Shown: positions 27,566 to 37,139, counted from the stretch's first letter. The stretch: DNA of 64,000 nucleotides from Endobugula sp965214375 (GCA_965214375.1 OZ243947.1:682001-746000); one strand, 5' to 3'. Translations and numbers: made by a program. The notes: generated from the sequence alone by a model not told the origin.

Positions 27566-29311
27566 CTACTCATAAATATCGACATCCGTATCGTTTGGAG
27601 GCGTACCGACATAACGCTGACGTTTATGTGGCAGTAAACGATAGGCATCAACAATTACAAAACCATCAACCACATTATTAAAATCCAGATCCAAACCAAA
27701 ATCTGCAAACACGACACCGCCCGGATCACATAATTCAGCATACTGTTTAAACAGCGTTGGGACACTACAGTTCATATAATGCAAACGGCTTTTCAGTTCT
27801 TGAAAATCTTTTTTATAGTCGTTACCGGGAAATAATTCTGCCAGTTCTTGCGTAACGTCTTTGGATAATCGAAACGGTGCCGTGGCTTCTACCAAATTTC
27901 CATCAATGCCAAAGTGCGTTTGATAAAAGTAAACCAGCATATTTTTAGCCATTAATGGGTAAGAGTCACTAATGCTGACCGCACCAAATAAATACCGGTA
28001 CTCAGGGTTACGCTTTAATAAAGCACCAATGCCTTGCCACAAATAATCCAGACTGCGACGCCCCCAATACCGTGGCTGTACAAAACTGCGCCCTAATTCC
28101 AGTCCCATCTGCAAATAGGGTTCCATACCTTGTTGATACGTAAACAGACGTGAGCTGTATAACTTTTCTTCACTTTGCGGCAATGTCATGTGGCGTGTAT
28201 CGTGAATGCGGTAGGCGCCAGCTATTTCTAAATCATCATCGTCCCAAAGAATCAGATGGCTATAGGATAAGTCCAGATAGTCGGTATCGCGTCGGCGCCC
28301 GGTGCCCTCTCCGACCGCACGAAAAGTAACTTCTCTAATGCGACCCAGTTCACGCATCAACGAAGAATCTGTATTGCATTGACACAGGTATATTTGTTTA
28401 CCGTCGGTGGTTTTACCAAGCAACTCATGAGATTTGATGTCTTGACGAATCATCCGGCGATCTTCAGGGTGCGCAATGGCGCGCGTCGTCTCAAAAATAC
28501 CCGGCGTTTTTTTCGCCACTCGGTAAAGGTGTTTTTGAAAAAGTCTGACAACTTCTGGGCGCGGCATTTTGTTATTGGCGTAGGACTCATACGGTATTAA
28601 ATCACCCACACGAATGGGGATACATTGATTGCGCTGTTTAAACATCTCGGGCACTAGCCAGATGGTCGATAGCGGCCGTGAAATCATGGATAAAATATAG
28701 AAAAATGCCGAGTTGCGTGCTTTTACGTGCACGGGTAATACCGGCGATTGTGTGCTGGACGCAAAACGTAAGAAGCCTGAATTCCATTTACCATCACGAA
28801 CACCTTTGGTGCCAAACCGGGATACCACCCCAGCCGGAAAAACAATCACAGCACCGTCTTGATTTAAATGTTCACGAATTGCCACCACGCTGTCTCGGTG
28901 AGTATTGCCGGTCATATTGTCGACCGCCAACAGGCACGGCTGAAGATTTTTTAATCCCATCAATATATCGTTGGCGATAATTTTGACATCATGCCGGACA
29001 GAGCGTACTAATTTTAAGAGGGCCAAACCATCGAGCGAGCCAATGGGATGGTTGGCAATAATGACCACACGGCCTTGTGGTGGAATACGTTCTTGTTCAG
29101 TATCACGAACGCTGTAGCTGGTATTGAAGTAATCAAGCACCTGATCAACAAAGTCAAAACCTTTTACATGCGGATACTTTTCTGCAAAGTCTTTAAATTC
29201 GTGCTCGTGCAGAATTTTTTTTAGCAACCAAACGGCGGGCTTAAAAAAATATTTGCGCAATACACTGTTGGCTGGCAGCCGTTGTTTTAATACTGCCTCA
29301 ATATCAAACAT
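27566..29311 (-). CDS. Bifunctional acyltransferase, OlsF-like ornithine-lipid synthase candidate
   Basis: 581 residues. The N-terminal half is a PlsC-type acyltransferase with the hemolysin-family variant NHPIGSLDG (about residues 87-95) and VIVFPAGVVSRF. The C-terminal half is a GNAT-fold N-acyltransferase of the OlsB type (VTFRAVGEGTGRRRDTDYLD, ELGRSFVQPRYW, LFGAVSISDSYP). That domain order and length match OlsF, which makes ornithine or related aminolipids from an amino acid and two acyl-ACPs. The head-group amino acid cannot be read from sequence. It follows the ATP-grasp and DinB-like genes on the same strand. Confidence 0.8.
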   Translation of the reverse strand: MFDIEAVLKQRLPANSVLRKYFFKPAVWLLKKILHEHEFKDFAEKYPHVKGFDFVDQVLDYFNTSYSVRDTEQERIPPQGRVVIIANHPIGSLDGLALLKLVRSVRHDVKIIANDILMGLKNLQPCLLAVDNMTGNTHRDSVVAIREHLNQDGAVIVFPAGVVSRFGTKGVRDGKWNSGFLRFASSTQSPVLPVHVKARNSAFFYILSMISRPLSTIWLVPEMFKQRNQCIPIRVGDLIPYESYANNKMPRPEVVRLFQKHLYRVAKKTPGIFETTRAIAHPEDRRMIRQDIKSHELLGKTTDGKQIYLCQCNTDSSLMRELGRIREVTFRAVGEGTGRRRDTDYLDLSYSHLILWDDDDLEIAGAYRIHDTRHMTLPQSEEKLYSSRLFTYQQGMEPYLQMGLELGRSFVQPRYWGRRSLDYLWQGIGALLKRNPEYRYLFGAVSISDSYPLMAKNMLVYFYQTHFGIDGNLVEATAPFRLSKDVTQELAELFPGNDYKKDFQELKSRLHYMNCSVPTLFKQYAELCDPGGVVFADFGLDLDFNNVVDGFVIVDAYRLLPHKRQRYVGTPPNDTDVDIYE

Positions 29312-29397
29312 ACGTATATCTTATTTATCTAGGGAATGAAAATACTATTAATTATCTCAAAAACGGGTTTATTTAGTAAGACTGACGTCGCGAAACC

Positions 29398-30468
29398 TTA
29401 CGATAAATGAATATCACTGCCTCGGTTCATAAAACGCAATTGATTCAGTAGAGAAAATAATGACATACCGGAATATCCTCTGGATATATTTTGGCGACCA
29501 ATTTCAAATGCGAGGCGCCATTGTTTAAACATAATTCGATAAGCCGTAAAGACACTGTATTGAGGATCATACATATTCGTGGATTCAGACGTGACGCCAT
29601 TGACTTCAATCACTTTAAAGTTGCCCGCTTGAAAACTGTCAAGCGTCTGCGCGCGAATATCATAGCGGCCGAAGAAAAAATCCGGCATGCTTTGACTTAA
29701 CTGATCTACTCGGGATTCCAGTATATCACTGCGATACGGTTCTCCCTCTAGAAATAACGAGCCTCGACAATGGCTCCCCAAACGTACAACATCCACCACT
29801 TCACCCGCAGCAGGCACGCACTCTAAATCACTGTGATGTTCTTCCAGTAAACAGCGGGCTGAATAGTGTAAACGCGGATGCGCCAAAATTAAGGTTTCCA
29901 GATTATCGTGTCCGTTACCGATTACATGAGGAAAACATTTATGGGTCAATGAAAAAATCTTACCGTGTGTTTGTGTAGGCAAACGGTAATAAAACACACC
30001 CATTTCAATACCACCCACATATTCTTGAATAATCGAGTCAACATTTGCCTGCAGTAAATAGTGCGTAAGCTGTTCTTCGGTGTCGACAATCGCCACATCC
30101 ACTCCGCGTTGACCGGAATCGGGCTTGGCAATAACCGGATAATGCAATTGCTGATCTTGCATAAACTGACGACAGGCATCCAGTTGTTCTGCAATGGGTT
30201 TCTGATGGGATAGTAACAAGGTGGCGGCTACCAGCTCGGGCATGGCGGTATGCAGTTGTATTAGGCTTTGACTTTTTTCATGGCACACAAAACCACTGCC
30301 ACTCATGCCTGGGTTAACGGCCGTAAAGCTTAAACCCCGGTAACGTAAGGTCAGGTAAATAATGTAAATACTGACAGGAATATAGAACAGCCACATTGGC
30401 CAAAATTCCCAACGGAAGGCGCGCTTAAAGGATGACATCAACAAACGCTGTCGACGGTAGCTGATCAT
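29398..30468 (-). CDS. Membrane-anchored ATP-grasp family protein
   Basis: A 356-residue protein with one membrane segment near the N-terminus (WPMWLFYIPVSIYIIYLTL). An ATP-grasp domain follows, with YPVIAKPDSGQRGVDV (ATP-binding lysine), IIQEYVGGIEMGVFY and the Mg-binding end KVIEVNGVTSEST. These enzymes ligate carboxylates to amines; this resembles D-Ala-D-Ala ligase-like and carboxylate-amine ligases. Starts 1 bp into the end of the DinB-like gene, so translation is coupled. Next to the OlsF-like gene it may modify or build the amino head group, an inference. Confidence 0.82.
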   Translation of the reverse strand: MISYRRQRLLMSSFKRAFRWEFWPMWLFYIPVSIYIIYLTLRYRGLSFTAVNPGMSGSGFVCHEKSQSLIQLHTAMPELVAATLLLSHQKPIAEQLDACRQFMQDQQLHYPVIAKPDSGQRGVDVAIVDTEEQLTHYLLQANVDSIIQEYVGGIEMGVFYYRLPTQTHGKIFSLTHKCFPHVIGNGHDNLETLILAHPRLHYSARCLLEEHHSDLECVPAAGEVVDVVRLGSHCRGSLFLEGEPYRSDILESRVDQLSQSMPDFFFGRYDIRAQTLDSFQAGNFKVIEVNGVTSESTNMYDPQYSVFTAYRIMFKQWRLAFEIGRQNISRGYSGMSLFSLLNQLRFMNRGSDIHLS

Positions 30469-31049
30469 TAAGCAGTCTCTTTTATGGTTTTTTCATGCGC
30501 CAATGTGGAGGGGGCAACACCAAAGCCACGATCGGTTGAGATACCGTGAAAACGTAACATGGTTGCGATAAGGGCAAAGTGATGCACGGAATGGCCGTGC
30601 AGGAATTGTAGCTCTCGTCTTAACGAGGAATAGGTGGCGGCACCTTCAGGTTGATTCATATCATTACACAAGAGCACACTGACGTGTTTGTCTTCAACCG
30701 GAGCATCTCTCATCTGGTCAAAGAAGCGGCAAATATTATCAATCACCGTTAAGGAGTATTGAGCATCGGTTTCGAGGCGGGCGTATCTATTTCGCTTTTC
30801 ATAGTTAACCGTACCCGATTCAATATCTCGTATAAAGCATAAATAGTGGTCGAGAATATGGCGCATGTGTTTGCCAAGACAGGATTCAAAATAAGGCGCG
30901 GCAACATGGTTATATTTATCAGCGGGTATGCTGTTGATAATCCCCTTGGCACTATGCAGTGCCGAGATATTGGCCTGAATCAGGTCTGATACATTTTGTT
31001 GCGTGTGTTGTGAGGCTGCAATATCCAAAAAAACTCCTGAAATTGTCAA
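30468..31049 (-). CDS. DinB-like four-helix metalloprotein
   Basis: A 193-residue all-helical protein with histidines in the DinB/YfiT pattern: His in KHMRHILDHYLCF, and HGHSVHHFALI near residue 150. DinB-fold proteins bind a divalent metal with three His and often act as thiol-dependent transferases. It opens a minus-strand operon with the ATP-grasp and OlsF-like genes. Substrate unknown. Confidence 0.75.
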   Translation of the reverse strand: MTISGVFLDIAASQHTQQNVSDLIQANISALHSAKGIINSIPADKYNHVAAPYFESCLGKHMRHILDHYLCFIRDIESGTVNYEKRNRYARLETDAQYSLTVIDNICRFFDQMRDAPVEDKHVSVLLCNDMNQPEGAATYSSLRRELQFLHGHSVHHFALIATMLRFHGISTDRGFGVAPSTLAHEKTIKETA

Positions 31050-31215
31050 AAGGTTGTCTTACTCCCTTTGTGACCATTAAAACCAGAAAAGATTCACCGT
31101 GCGTATCATACTCTATTTGATCACCTATGTAGCATAAAAATCGGTAGCCAGTAGGCACTATTTGCAGGCATAATGCAGCCGCCGTTTTTACCTGCCGTAT
31201 TGAGATAACGCCTAC

Positions 31216-31746
31216 ATGCCCAAGAAGCTATTTAAACGACTGTCGCCTTCTCCGGATTTCATTAAAAAACACCCTTCTCTTGGTTTTTTGGGTTCCTTGA
31301 TGGAAGACCCCAACCTGTTTCATCTCAATCGCTACTCGGTATCAATGGCCTTTCTAATCGGAACATTTTTGGCATTCTTTCCGGCACCGGGGCAAATGGT
31401 CGTGGCCGGTATTATTGCCTTCTGGGTACGCTGTAACTTGCCGTTGACCGTTGCATTGGTCTGGATTACTAATCCATTAACGATTCCCCCCTTGTTCTTT
31501 GCCACTTATAAATTAGGGACTTGGTTACTGGATACGCCCGCTCTTGATATAGATGCCAGCTTTACCTGGGAATGGATCAGCGCACAGATGGACAATATAT
31601 GGAAACCTTTATTGATTGGCTCAATGTGTGCGGGTAGTGTTGTCTCATTGACCAGTTATATTACGGTCAAGTTGCTATGGCGCTGGCATGTTGTCTATCA
31701 ATGGCAACACCGCAAGGAAAAACGCGCCAAACGCCGACAAAAATAA
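31216..31746 (+). CDS. DUF2062 domain membrane protein
   Basis: A 176-residue protein matching the DUF2062 family: an amphipathic N-terminus, then hydrophobic helices (SVSMAFLIGTFLAFFPAPGQM, LPLTVALVWITNPLTIPPLFF) and a basic C-terminal tail (RRKEKRAKRRQK-like). Function unknown. It stands alone on the plus strand, convergent with the lol genes. Confidence 0.88.
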   Translation: MPKKLFKRLSPSPDFIKKHPSLGFLGSLMEDPNLFHLNRYSVSMAFLIGTFLAFFPAPGQMVVAGIIAFWVRCNLPLTVALVWITNPLTIPPLFFATYKLGTWLLDTPALDIDASFTWEWISAQMDNIWKPLLIGSMCAGSVVSLTSYITVKLLWRWHVVYQWQHRKEKRAKRRQK

Positions 31747-31751
31747 CAGCC

Positions 31752-32996
31752 TCAGTCATAACGTAACACCTGTGCAGGTTCGACTTTAGTCGCTCGCCAT
31801 GCAGGGTATAATGTTGCCGTAAGGCTCATCGCCAATGTGATTAATACCACGGTTATTGTATCTTGCCAGTGAATATCCGCAGGGACGTAACTGACGGGAT
31901 AAATATCACTTTGCAAAAAATCAATCGCAAATATCGACTCAATAAACGCAATCACATCACCAATAGTGATGGATAACAACAAGCCCAGACAAACACCGAT
32001 GAACAATCCCATGACGGTAATAACCACACCTTGCACCATAAAAATCGCCATAATTTGACGGCGGCTGGTACCCAGCGTTCGCAATACCGCAATATCACTT
32101 TGATTATCGATCACGACCATCATTAAGGTAGAGACTACATTGAATGCCGCAATCGCCACAATCAAAAACAATAACAGGCTAACCAATCGTTTTGACATTT
32201 GAATGGCATAATAAATATTGCCATGGGTTTGCGTCCAGTCACGAGGGTAATAATAAAACGGTAGTTGTGAACGTAATTCAGACGCTACCCTTGGCGCATG
32301 AAACAAGTCATGTACTTTTATATGCAGGCCTGATACCGCCCCGGGGCTGGATAATAATTCTTGTGCAAACGATAAATTCATGAAGGCGAGCGAATGATCT
32401 ATCTCTGTACCCGAGTTAAAGGTGGTTAATAGTGTGACTCGACGTATGGCGGCTCGTTGAGATTGACCATCTAACCGAGGAATAATCAGGTTGAGTTTAT
32501 CTCCGGCGTTAAGGTGTAACTTTTCCGCCAGGCTCTTGCCGAGAATAATATCATTGGAATAATCACTGAGCATATGACAGTCGTCTTGATCCAAAAAACG
32601 ATGCACAATGGACACCGTTTTTTCCAGAGAAGGCTCAATACCATACAGTAATAATGGCTGTGTCGCTTTGCCCACGTTGACCATACCTTGCAGCTCAACA
32701 AATGGCGCGGCAGCAGCGATGTCATCGTGTTGTAAAATTTGTTGTCGCAATGATTGCCAGGTTGTTTGGTTGTCGTTTGCCTGTTGGTACAAGGTGACTT
32801 GCGGCATAATCGCCAGAATTCGTTCACGCAATTCTTTATCAAAACCATTCATTACCGATAGCACGAGTATGAGTAATGCGACACCCAGTACAATGCCCAC
32901 CATGGCAATACGAGACATAAAGGTTACCGAACGACTACGTTTGCGCGCCAGCGTATAACGTAAGCCAATAAATACACTCGACGAATCACCCAGCAT
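31752..32996 (-). CDS. Lipoprotein-releasing ABC transporter permease (LolC/LolE family)
   Basis: About 414 residues when started at ATG 32996 (MLGDSSSVFIGLRYTL), which aligns with LolC N-termini; the frame is open further upstream into lolD. Four membrane helices with a large periplasmic domain after the first (SVMNGFDKELRERILAIMPQ). The C-terminal FtsX-like domain has AAFNVVSTLMMVVIDNQSDIAVLRTLG. The MPQ after ERIL is more LolC-like than LolE-like. It forms an inner-membrane complex with LolD and the other permease to release lipoproteins to LolA. Overlaps lolD by 11 bp. Confidence 0.92.
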   Translation of the reverse strand: MLGDSSSVFIGLRYTLARKRSRSVTFMSRIAMVGIVLGVALLILVLSVMNGFDKELRERILAIMPQVTLYQQANDNQTTWQSLRQQILQHDDIAAAAPFVELQGMVNVGKATQPLLLYGIEPSLEKTVSIVHRFLDQDDCHMLSDYSNDIILGKSLAEKLHLNAGDKLNLIIPRLDGQSQRAAIRRVTLLTTFNSGTEIDHSLAFMNLSFAQELLSSPGAVSGLHIKVHDLFHAPRVASELRSQLPFYYYPRDWTQTHGNIYYAIQMSKRLVSLLLFLIVAIAAFNVVSTLMMVVIDNQSDIAVLRTLGTSRRQIMAIFMVQGVVITVMGLFIGVCLGLLLSITIGDVIAFIESIFAIDFLQSDIYPVSYVPADIHWQDTITVVLITLAMSLTATLYPAWRATKVEPAQVLRYD

Positions 32997-33690
32997 CAGT
33001 GGTTTCCATCGCAACAGGTAATAACGTACCGGCTCGCAGTTCAAGTACTCGATCCATATTAAATGCCAGACGCTTGTCATGCGTCACTAAAATAAAACTT
33101 AAACCAATCGATTGATTTAATGCTACTAATAACGATTCTATTTTCGCCGCCGTTTGTTCATCAAGATTACCTGTCGGTTCGTCCATCAGCACACAGGCAG
33201 GACGCATGACAATCGCACGCGCAATCGCCACACGCTGACGCTCTCCACCCGATAATTCCGCTGGTTTATGTTGAATACGATCAGCCAAACCGGTTTGTTG
33301 CAACACATCCAGTGCGCGTTTTTCTGCCAGCTCTCTTTTTTCACCCGCGATCAATAATGGCATAGCGACATTTTCCAGAGCGGTAAATTCTCCCAACAAA
33401 TGGTGAAACTGGTAAACAAAACCCAAGTGGCGATTACGCAATTGACTGCGATGAATGTCATCCAATTGATCCAACCGTTGCCCAGCAACGTGTACAGTGC
33501 CTGATGTCGGTGTATCCAATCCACCTAAGACGTTGAGTAATGTACTTTTTCCGGCACCGGAACTACCGATAATGGCCAAACGCTCACCTTTTGCCACCTC
33601 TAAATCAACGTGTTTGAGCACTTCTACATCGCTACCAGCATCCGAATATATTTTTTGTACGCGCTGTGCGCTAATCACGGTTTCACTCAT
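32986..33690 (-). CDS. lolD: Lipoprotein-releasing ABC transporter ATP-binding protein LolD
   Basis: A 234-residue ABC ATPase with Walker A (GSSGAGKST), the LolD motif NRHLGFVYQFHHLL, signature LSGGERQR, Walker B (CVLMDEPTGNLD) and switch His (LVTHD). It is located between the two FtsX-like permeases, overlapping each by a few bases, so all three are made together. Confidence 0.95.
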   Translation of the reverse strand: MSETVISAQRVQKIYSDAGSDVEVLKHVDLEVAKGERLAIIGSSGAGKSTLLNVLGGLDTPTSGTVHVAGQRLDQLDDIHRSQLRNRHLGFVYQFHHLLGEFTALENVAMPLLIAGEKRELAEKRALDVLQQTGLADRIQHKPAELSGGERQRVAIARAIVMRPACVLMDEPTGNLDEQTAAKIESLLVALNQSIGLSFILVTHDKRLAFNMDRVLELRAGTLLPVAMETTDAG

Positions 33691-34924
33691 ATTTTAATAC
33701 CTCGGCAGGTTCTACCTGTGCGGCACAATAAGCAGGATAAATAGTTGCCAAAATACTCATTACTACTCCTGCCGAACCAATAAATACCACATCTTCAAAT
33801 CGTAGTTCCGACGGCACTTCACTGATGAAATACACATTCGGATCAAAAATATACATCCCCAATAGCGATTCAATCCAAGCAATAAAATCACTGATAAAAT
33901 ACGCCAACAAACATCCTAAAATAGCGCCGATTAAGACACCGACGACACCGGTTATGGTGCCCTGAGCAATAAAGATCGCCATAATATCGCGCGATTTCAT
34001 ACCTAATGTCCGCAGCACTGCAATATCACCACGTTTGTCTGCCACCATTAAGACTAAACCGGTAATAATATTCAATGCGGCAACGGCAATGATAATGAGC
34101 AACAATAACGTCACCATACGTTTTTCTAATTGAATAGCCTGAAAAAGATTGCCTTGCGTCTGCGTCCAATTTTTAAAGGTATACTGTGTACCCAGTTGTT
34201 GTTGAACTCGCGCCATCGTTGTGGTCACATCAAAAATATTCTCCACTTGTACACGTACGCCTTGCACCGATTGTCCATAGCGAAATAATTTTTGGGCATC
34301 GGCCACATGAATTAACGCAAGGTTCTGATCAACCTGAGCACCCACTGCAAATATACCCACCACCTTAAAACGTTTGGCTCTTGGAAATATGCCTACCGGG
34401 GTAATACTGATGTCGGGCAATGTCATAACCACACGATCACCGACACCAACTTGTAAAAAACGTGCTAAAAAATGCCCCAAAATAATCCCAAATTCACCCG
34501 CTTGTAAGTTCTGCCAAGACCCGCTATAGATAAATTCATTGACGGCAGATACCTTCACTTCCTGATCTGGCAATACGGCTTGTATTTGGCTGCCTTGTAT
34601 TCCTCGCGCAGAACTGAGCATGCCATAACCACCGATATAGGGGGCCACTGCCTGAACCCCCGACACGTCGATAACCTGTTGTCCTAATGTTTTCCAAGAT
34701 TCGAGGCCACCGGGTTTGTCAATAAAGCCATGAGGCACGACTTGCAATATACGTTGTTTAATCTCTCGATCAAAACCATTCATCACGGATAAAACGACAA
34801 TCAGGGCTAAGGTTCCGAGTGCCATACCCAGAAGGGAAAATCCTGCAATAAAAGAAATAAACTGGTTACGTCGCTTCGATTTAATATAACGCACGCCAAT
34901 AAATAGATAGGTATCGGTAAACAT
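33683..34924 (-). CDS. Lipoprotein-releasing ABC transporter permease (LolE/LolC family)
   Basis: About 413 residues from ATG 34924 (MFTDTYLFIGVRYIKSK), chosen because seven residues precede FIGxRY as in E. coli LolC. Longer frames to 35149 would run over the divergent PilZ gene. Helix one LALIVVLSVMNGFD, then ILQVVPHG, the LolE-type sequence. C-terminal FtsX domain with LNIITGLVLMVADKRGDIAVLRTLG. First gene of the lol operon. Intact. Confidence 0.92.
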   Translation of the reverse strand: MFTDTYLFIGVRYIKSKRRNQFISFIAGFSLLGMALGTLALIVVLSVMNGFDREIKQRILQVVPHGFIDKPGGLESWKTLGQQVIDVSGVQAVAPYIGGYGMLSSARGIQGSQIQAVLPDQEVKVSAVNEFIYSGSWQNLQAGEFGIILGHFLARFLQVGVGDRVVMTLPDISITPVGIFPRAKRFKVVGIFAVGAQVDQNLALIHVADAQKLFRYGQSVQGVRVQVENIFDVTTTMARVQQQLGTQYTFKNWTQTQGNLFQAIQLEKRMVTLLLLIIIAVAALNIITGLVLMVADKRGDIAVLRTLGMKSRDIMAIFIAQGTITGVVGVLIGAILGCLLAYFISDFIAWIESLLGMYIFDPNVYFISEVPSELRFEDVVFIGSAGVVMSILATIYPAYCAAQVEPAEVLKYE

Positions 34925-35023
34925 TCGAGCATTAAACGGAAAAAGCGCCATGAGAACAAGCCAATTTCGTGAAATATTTTTGAGAGGGTCTACACTCAAA
35001 AGAAAACCAGCGGATTTCCAGTT

Positions 35024-35608
35024 ATGTACAATCACTCCGATAATGAAAAGCGCCAGTTCTTCCGCATCGAACAAGATGTTGTGTTTAATTTTCATACTGT
35101 GAGCAACGATGATGTAACGCATACCCCTGCCGCACAGCACTTTGAACATACAGAAACCCTCTGTCTTTTCTCTGAACTACAGTATCTTGAAGAACGTAGC
35201 TCGGAGCTACTGGCATCGATCAAACAGGAAAATCCTGTGATTGCCGAATATTTGAGCAACACCAATAAAAAAATCGATTTGATTTGCCAGCAGGTATTAT
35301 CAAACCAATCTTCTGTACATGATCTGGACAGCGGTAAAATCGATATCAGTCTAGGTGGGTTGGGTTTTCAGCATGAGCGCCCTATTGGTATAGAGAGCTG
35401 GATCGCCTTTAAGTTAATTTTTCTACCATCTTATACGGGTGTTATTGGATATGCTCAGGTGACACGCAATATGCTACAAGCGAATGGCAGTTATTTGGTC
35501 GGCGTACGCTTTCACAATTTACGCGATGACCAAAGCAAAGTAATTGCCAGAGAAATCTTTAATACGCAGGTGTCCGAACGCCATAAACATTACTACTTAC
35601 AGCACTAA
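35024..35608 (+). CDS. PilZ domain protein (c-di-GMP binding)
   Basis: A 194-residue protein. The c-di-GMP-binding RxxxR is Arg10-QFF-Arg14, and the second motif DxSxxG is in KIDISLGGLGF near residue 108. A helical insert of about 70 residues lies between them. It would be a cytoplasmic c-di-GMP receptor. A GGDEF-EAL enzyme in the same window (42252-44236) is broken, so the source of the signal must be elsewhere. Divergent from the lol operon. Confidence 0.88.
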   Translation: MYNHSDNEKRQFFRIEQDVVFNFHTVSNDDVTHTPAAQHFEHTETLCLFSELQYLEERSSELLASIKQENPVIAEYLSNTNKKIDLICQQVLSNQSSVHDLDSGKIDISLGGLGFQHERPIGIESWIAFKLIFLPSYTGVIGYAQVTRNMLQANGSYLVGVRFHNLRDDQSKVIAREIFNTQVSERHKHYYLQH

Positions 35609-35755
35609 AACGATCAAATAACGATCAAATCACTTATATTTTTTTGTGTGCATCGCAATAAATTATAGCGTAAAAATAAATAAAAAATATAATAATATTT
35701 AAATATCAGAAACTTAATGACCAACAATCACTACAACCAACGGTAAAAATAAATG

Positions 35756-35783
35756 TTGCACTGCAATAATTTTTCCTTATAAT
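35756..35783 (+). promoter_or_regulatory. Phasin promoter with TTGCANTGCAA palindrome
   Basis: TTGCAC (35756-35761) and TATAAT (35778-35783), 16 bp apart, make a strong sigma-70-like promoter in an AT-rich 220-bp intergenic region. The -35 is inside the palindrome TTGCACTGCAA (35756-35766). GC- and TGCA-rich palindromes are known targets of PhaR repressors in other bacteria, and phaR lies downstream. The regulatory role is inference. Confidence 0.65.
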
Positions 35784-35829
35784 GTTGCATCGAAGCATTC
35801 AATTTAACCCAACATATATGGAGAACACC

Positions 35830-36213
35830 ATGACTGACTTTACTGAGCAATTCCAAGAATTTGCCAAACTACAATCTGAATTTATGCAACCTGTGCGTGA
35901 AATGAACGGCGTTGCTGTTGATTCTTTCGAAAACCTGTCTCGTTTGAACTACAGCGTTCAAGGCGATTTCGTTGATTACGCTATTGAACAAGCACAGTTG
36001 TTGGCGTCTGCTGACAATATGGCCAGCCTGCTAAGCAAGCAATATGAAACCGCTAAAGCATTTGGTGAAAAAATGTCTGGTCGTGTTACCGAGTATTCTG
36101 ATCTGGCTAAAGACTATCAGGCGTCTATTCAAAAGGTTGAAATTGCACCTGCATTTGAAGCACCGGTAAAAGCAACCACTAAAGCGACTAAGAAAGCAGC
36201 GGTAGCAGCTTAA
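35830..36213 (+). CDS. Phasin (PHA granule-associated protein)
   Basis: A 127-residue amphipathic helical protein of the phasin_2 type (QFQEFAKLQSEFMQPVREMN, FVDYAIEQAQLLA) with an Ala/Lys-rich tail (ATTKATKKAAVAA). Start at 35830 is set by GGAG six bases upstream; the frame is open to 35782. Phasins coat polyhydroxyalkanoate granules. A strong promoter upstream and a strong terminator downstream suggest high, separate expression. Confidence 0.9.
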   Translation: MTDFTEQFQEFAKLQSEFMQPVREMNGVAVDSFENLSRLNYSVQGDFVDYAIEQAQLLASADNMASLLSKQYETAKAFGEKMSGRVTEYSDLAKDYQASIQKVEIAPAFEAPVKATTKATKKAAVAA

Positions 36214-36254
36214 GCCTTAATAATCGCTATCAATGTCCATCCCTGGTGGATATT

Positions 36255-36292
36255 AAAGGGGGGTATTCGAGAATACCCCCCTTTTTATTTTT
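36255..36292 (+). terminator. Rho-independent terminator of the phasin gene
   Basis: GGGGGGTATTC and GAATACCCCCC form a perfect 11-bp arm pair, extended by AAA/TTT and followed by a T-rich tail. It lies 42 bp after the phasin stop and before phaR. Confidence 0.9.
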
Positions 36293-36356
36293 CCCCTACT
36301 AATTCTTGTATTATTAAGGCACAATAGCCTGAACATTCATAATTATTAATAGCCCT

Positions 36357-36842
36357 ATGAGTCATAAACGCATTATAAAAAAATACGCCAACCGTCGACT
36401 CTATGACACTGAAGAGAGTCGCTACGTCACCCTCAAAGATATCAAGAATATTATCGCAACGGGTACAAATGTCACTATACTAGATGATACTAATGGACAG
36501 GATATCACTCGGGCATTGTTGTTACAGATTGTGTCCGAACAGGAGTTAGGTGGCACGCCATTACTCAATGAAGCGGTTTTAAATCAGTTGATTCGTTTTT
36601 ATGGTCATCCGATGCAGGATATGATGAGTGGATTTATTGCCAATAGCATTAAGACCTTTATTGCGCAACAAGAAGCCATGCAGGAACAAATGCAACAATT
36701 CATCGAATCGTCTCCGTTTGGCAGCTTTCAGGATATTGCCACGAAGAATATGCAGGCAATGTCAGAAATGCAACGTCAATTCTTTCGTACAAGTAATCGG
36801 CCTGAGGGTGCCAGCGACAAAAAAAGTGAAGACGATAACTAG
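36357..36842 (+). CDS. phaR: Polyhydroxyalkanoate synthesis repressor PhaR
   Basis: A 161-residue DNA- and PHB-binding repressor. The N-terminal PHB/PHA accumulation regulator domain is clear (IIKKYANRRLYDTEESRYVTL, residues 5-25), followed by LLQIVSEQE and a Gln/Met-rich helical tail. In other bacteria PhaR binds phasin promoters when no polymer is present and is titrated off by nascent granules. First gene of the phaR-DUF6489-phaE-phaC run. Confidence 0.94.
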   Translation: MSHKRIIKKYANRRLYDTEESRYVTLKDIKNIIATGTNVTILDDTNGQDITRALLLQIVSEQELGGTPLLNEAVLNQLIRFYGHPMQDMMSGFIANSIKTFIAQQEAMQEQMQQFIESSPFGSFQDIATKNMQAMSEMQRQFFRTSNRPEGASDKKSEDDN

Positions 36843-36860
36843 GTTAATGGTGTAACAACG

Positions 36861-37139
36861 ATGAAAGTGAATGTGAATATGGCAATGACTCCCGAAGAAG
36901 CTCGAAAGTTAATGGGGCTTCCGGACATGGAGCCTTTGCAAAAAGCGATGATGGAAAAAATGCAGGCACAAATGGAAGCGTATTTCTCTGACATTACTGA
37001 CCCTGAAGCCATGTTTCAAAAATTTATGCCCATGGGGATACAAGCCATGGAACAATATAAAAACTTTATCGCCGCAATGGCAGCCACCAATTACAACACC
37101 AGTAACACCGATGCAAACAACACCGATGATAGTAATTAG
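36861..37139 (+). CDS. DUF6489 family protein
   Basis: A 92-residue protein matching the short family with the N-terminal pattern MKVNxxxxxTPEEARxxxGLPDxEPLQ. Repeated Met-Gln-Ala helices (MMEKMQAQMEAYF) resemble the PhaE N-terminus. It starts 18 bp after phaR and precedes phaE, so is probably a granule-associated accessory factor. Function unproven. Confidence 0.85.
   Translation: MKVNVNMAMTPEEARKLMGLPDMEPLQKAMMEKMQAQMEAYFSDITDPEAMFQKFMPMGIQAMEQYKNFIAAMAATNYNTSNTDANNTDDSN

Noticed and set aside
33683..35149. Long N-terminal extension of the LolE-like permease
   Set aside because: The extra 75 residues overlap the divergent PilZ gene and have no family counterpart; ATG 34924 fits LolC/LolE N-termini.
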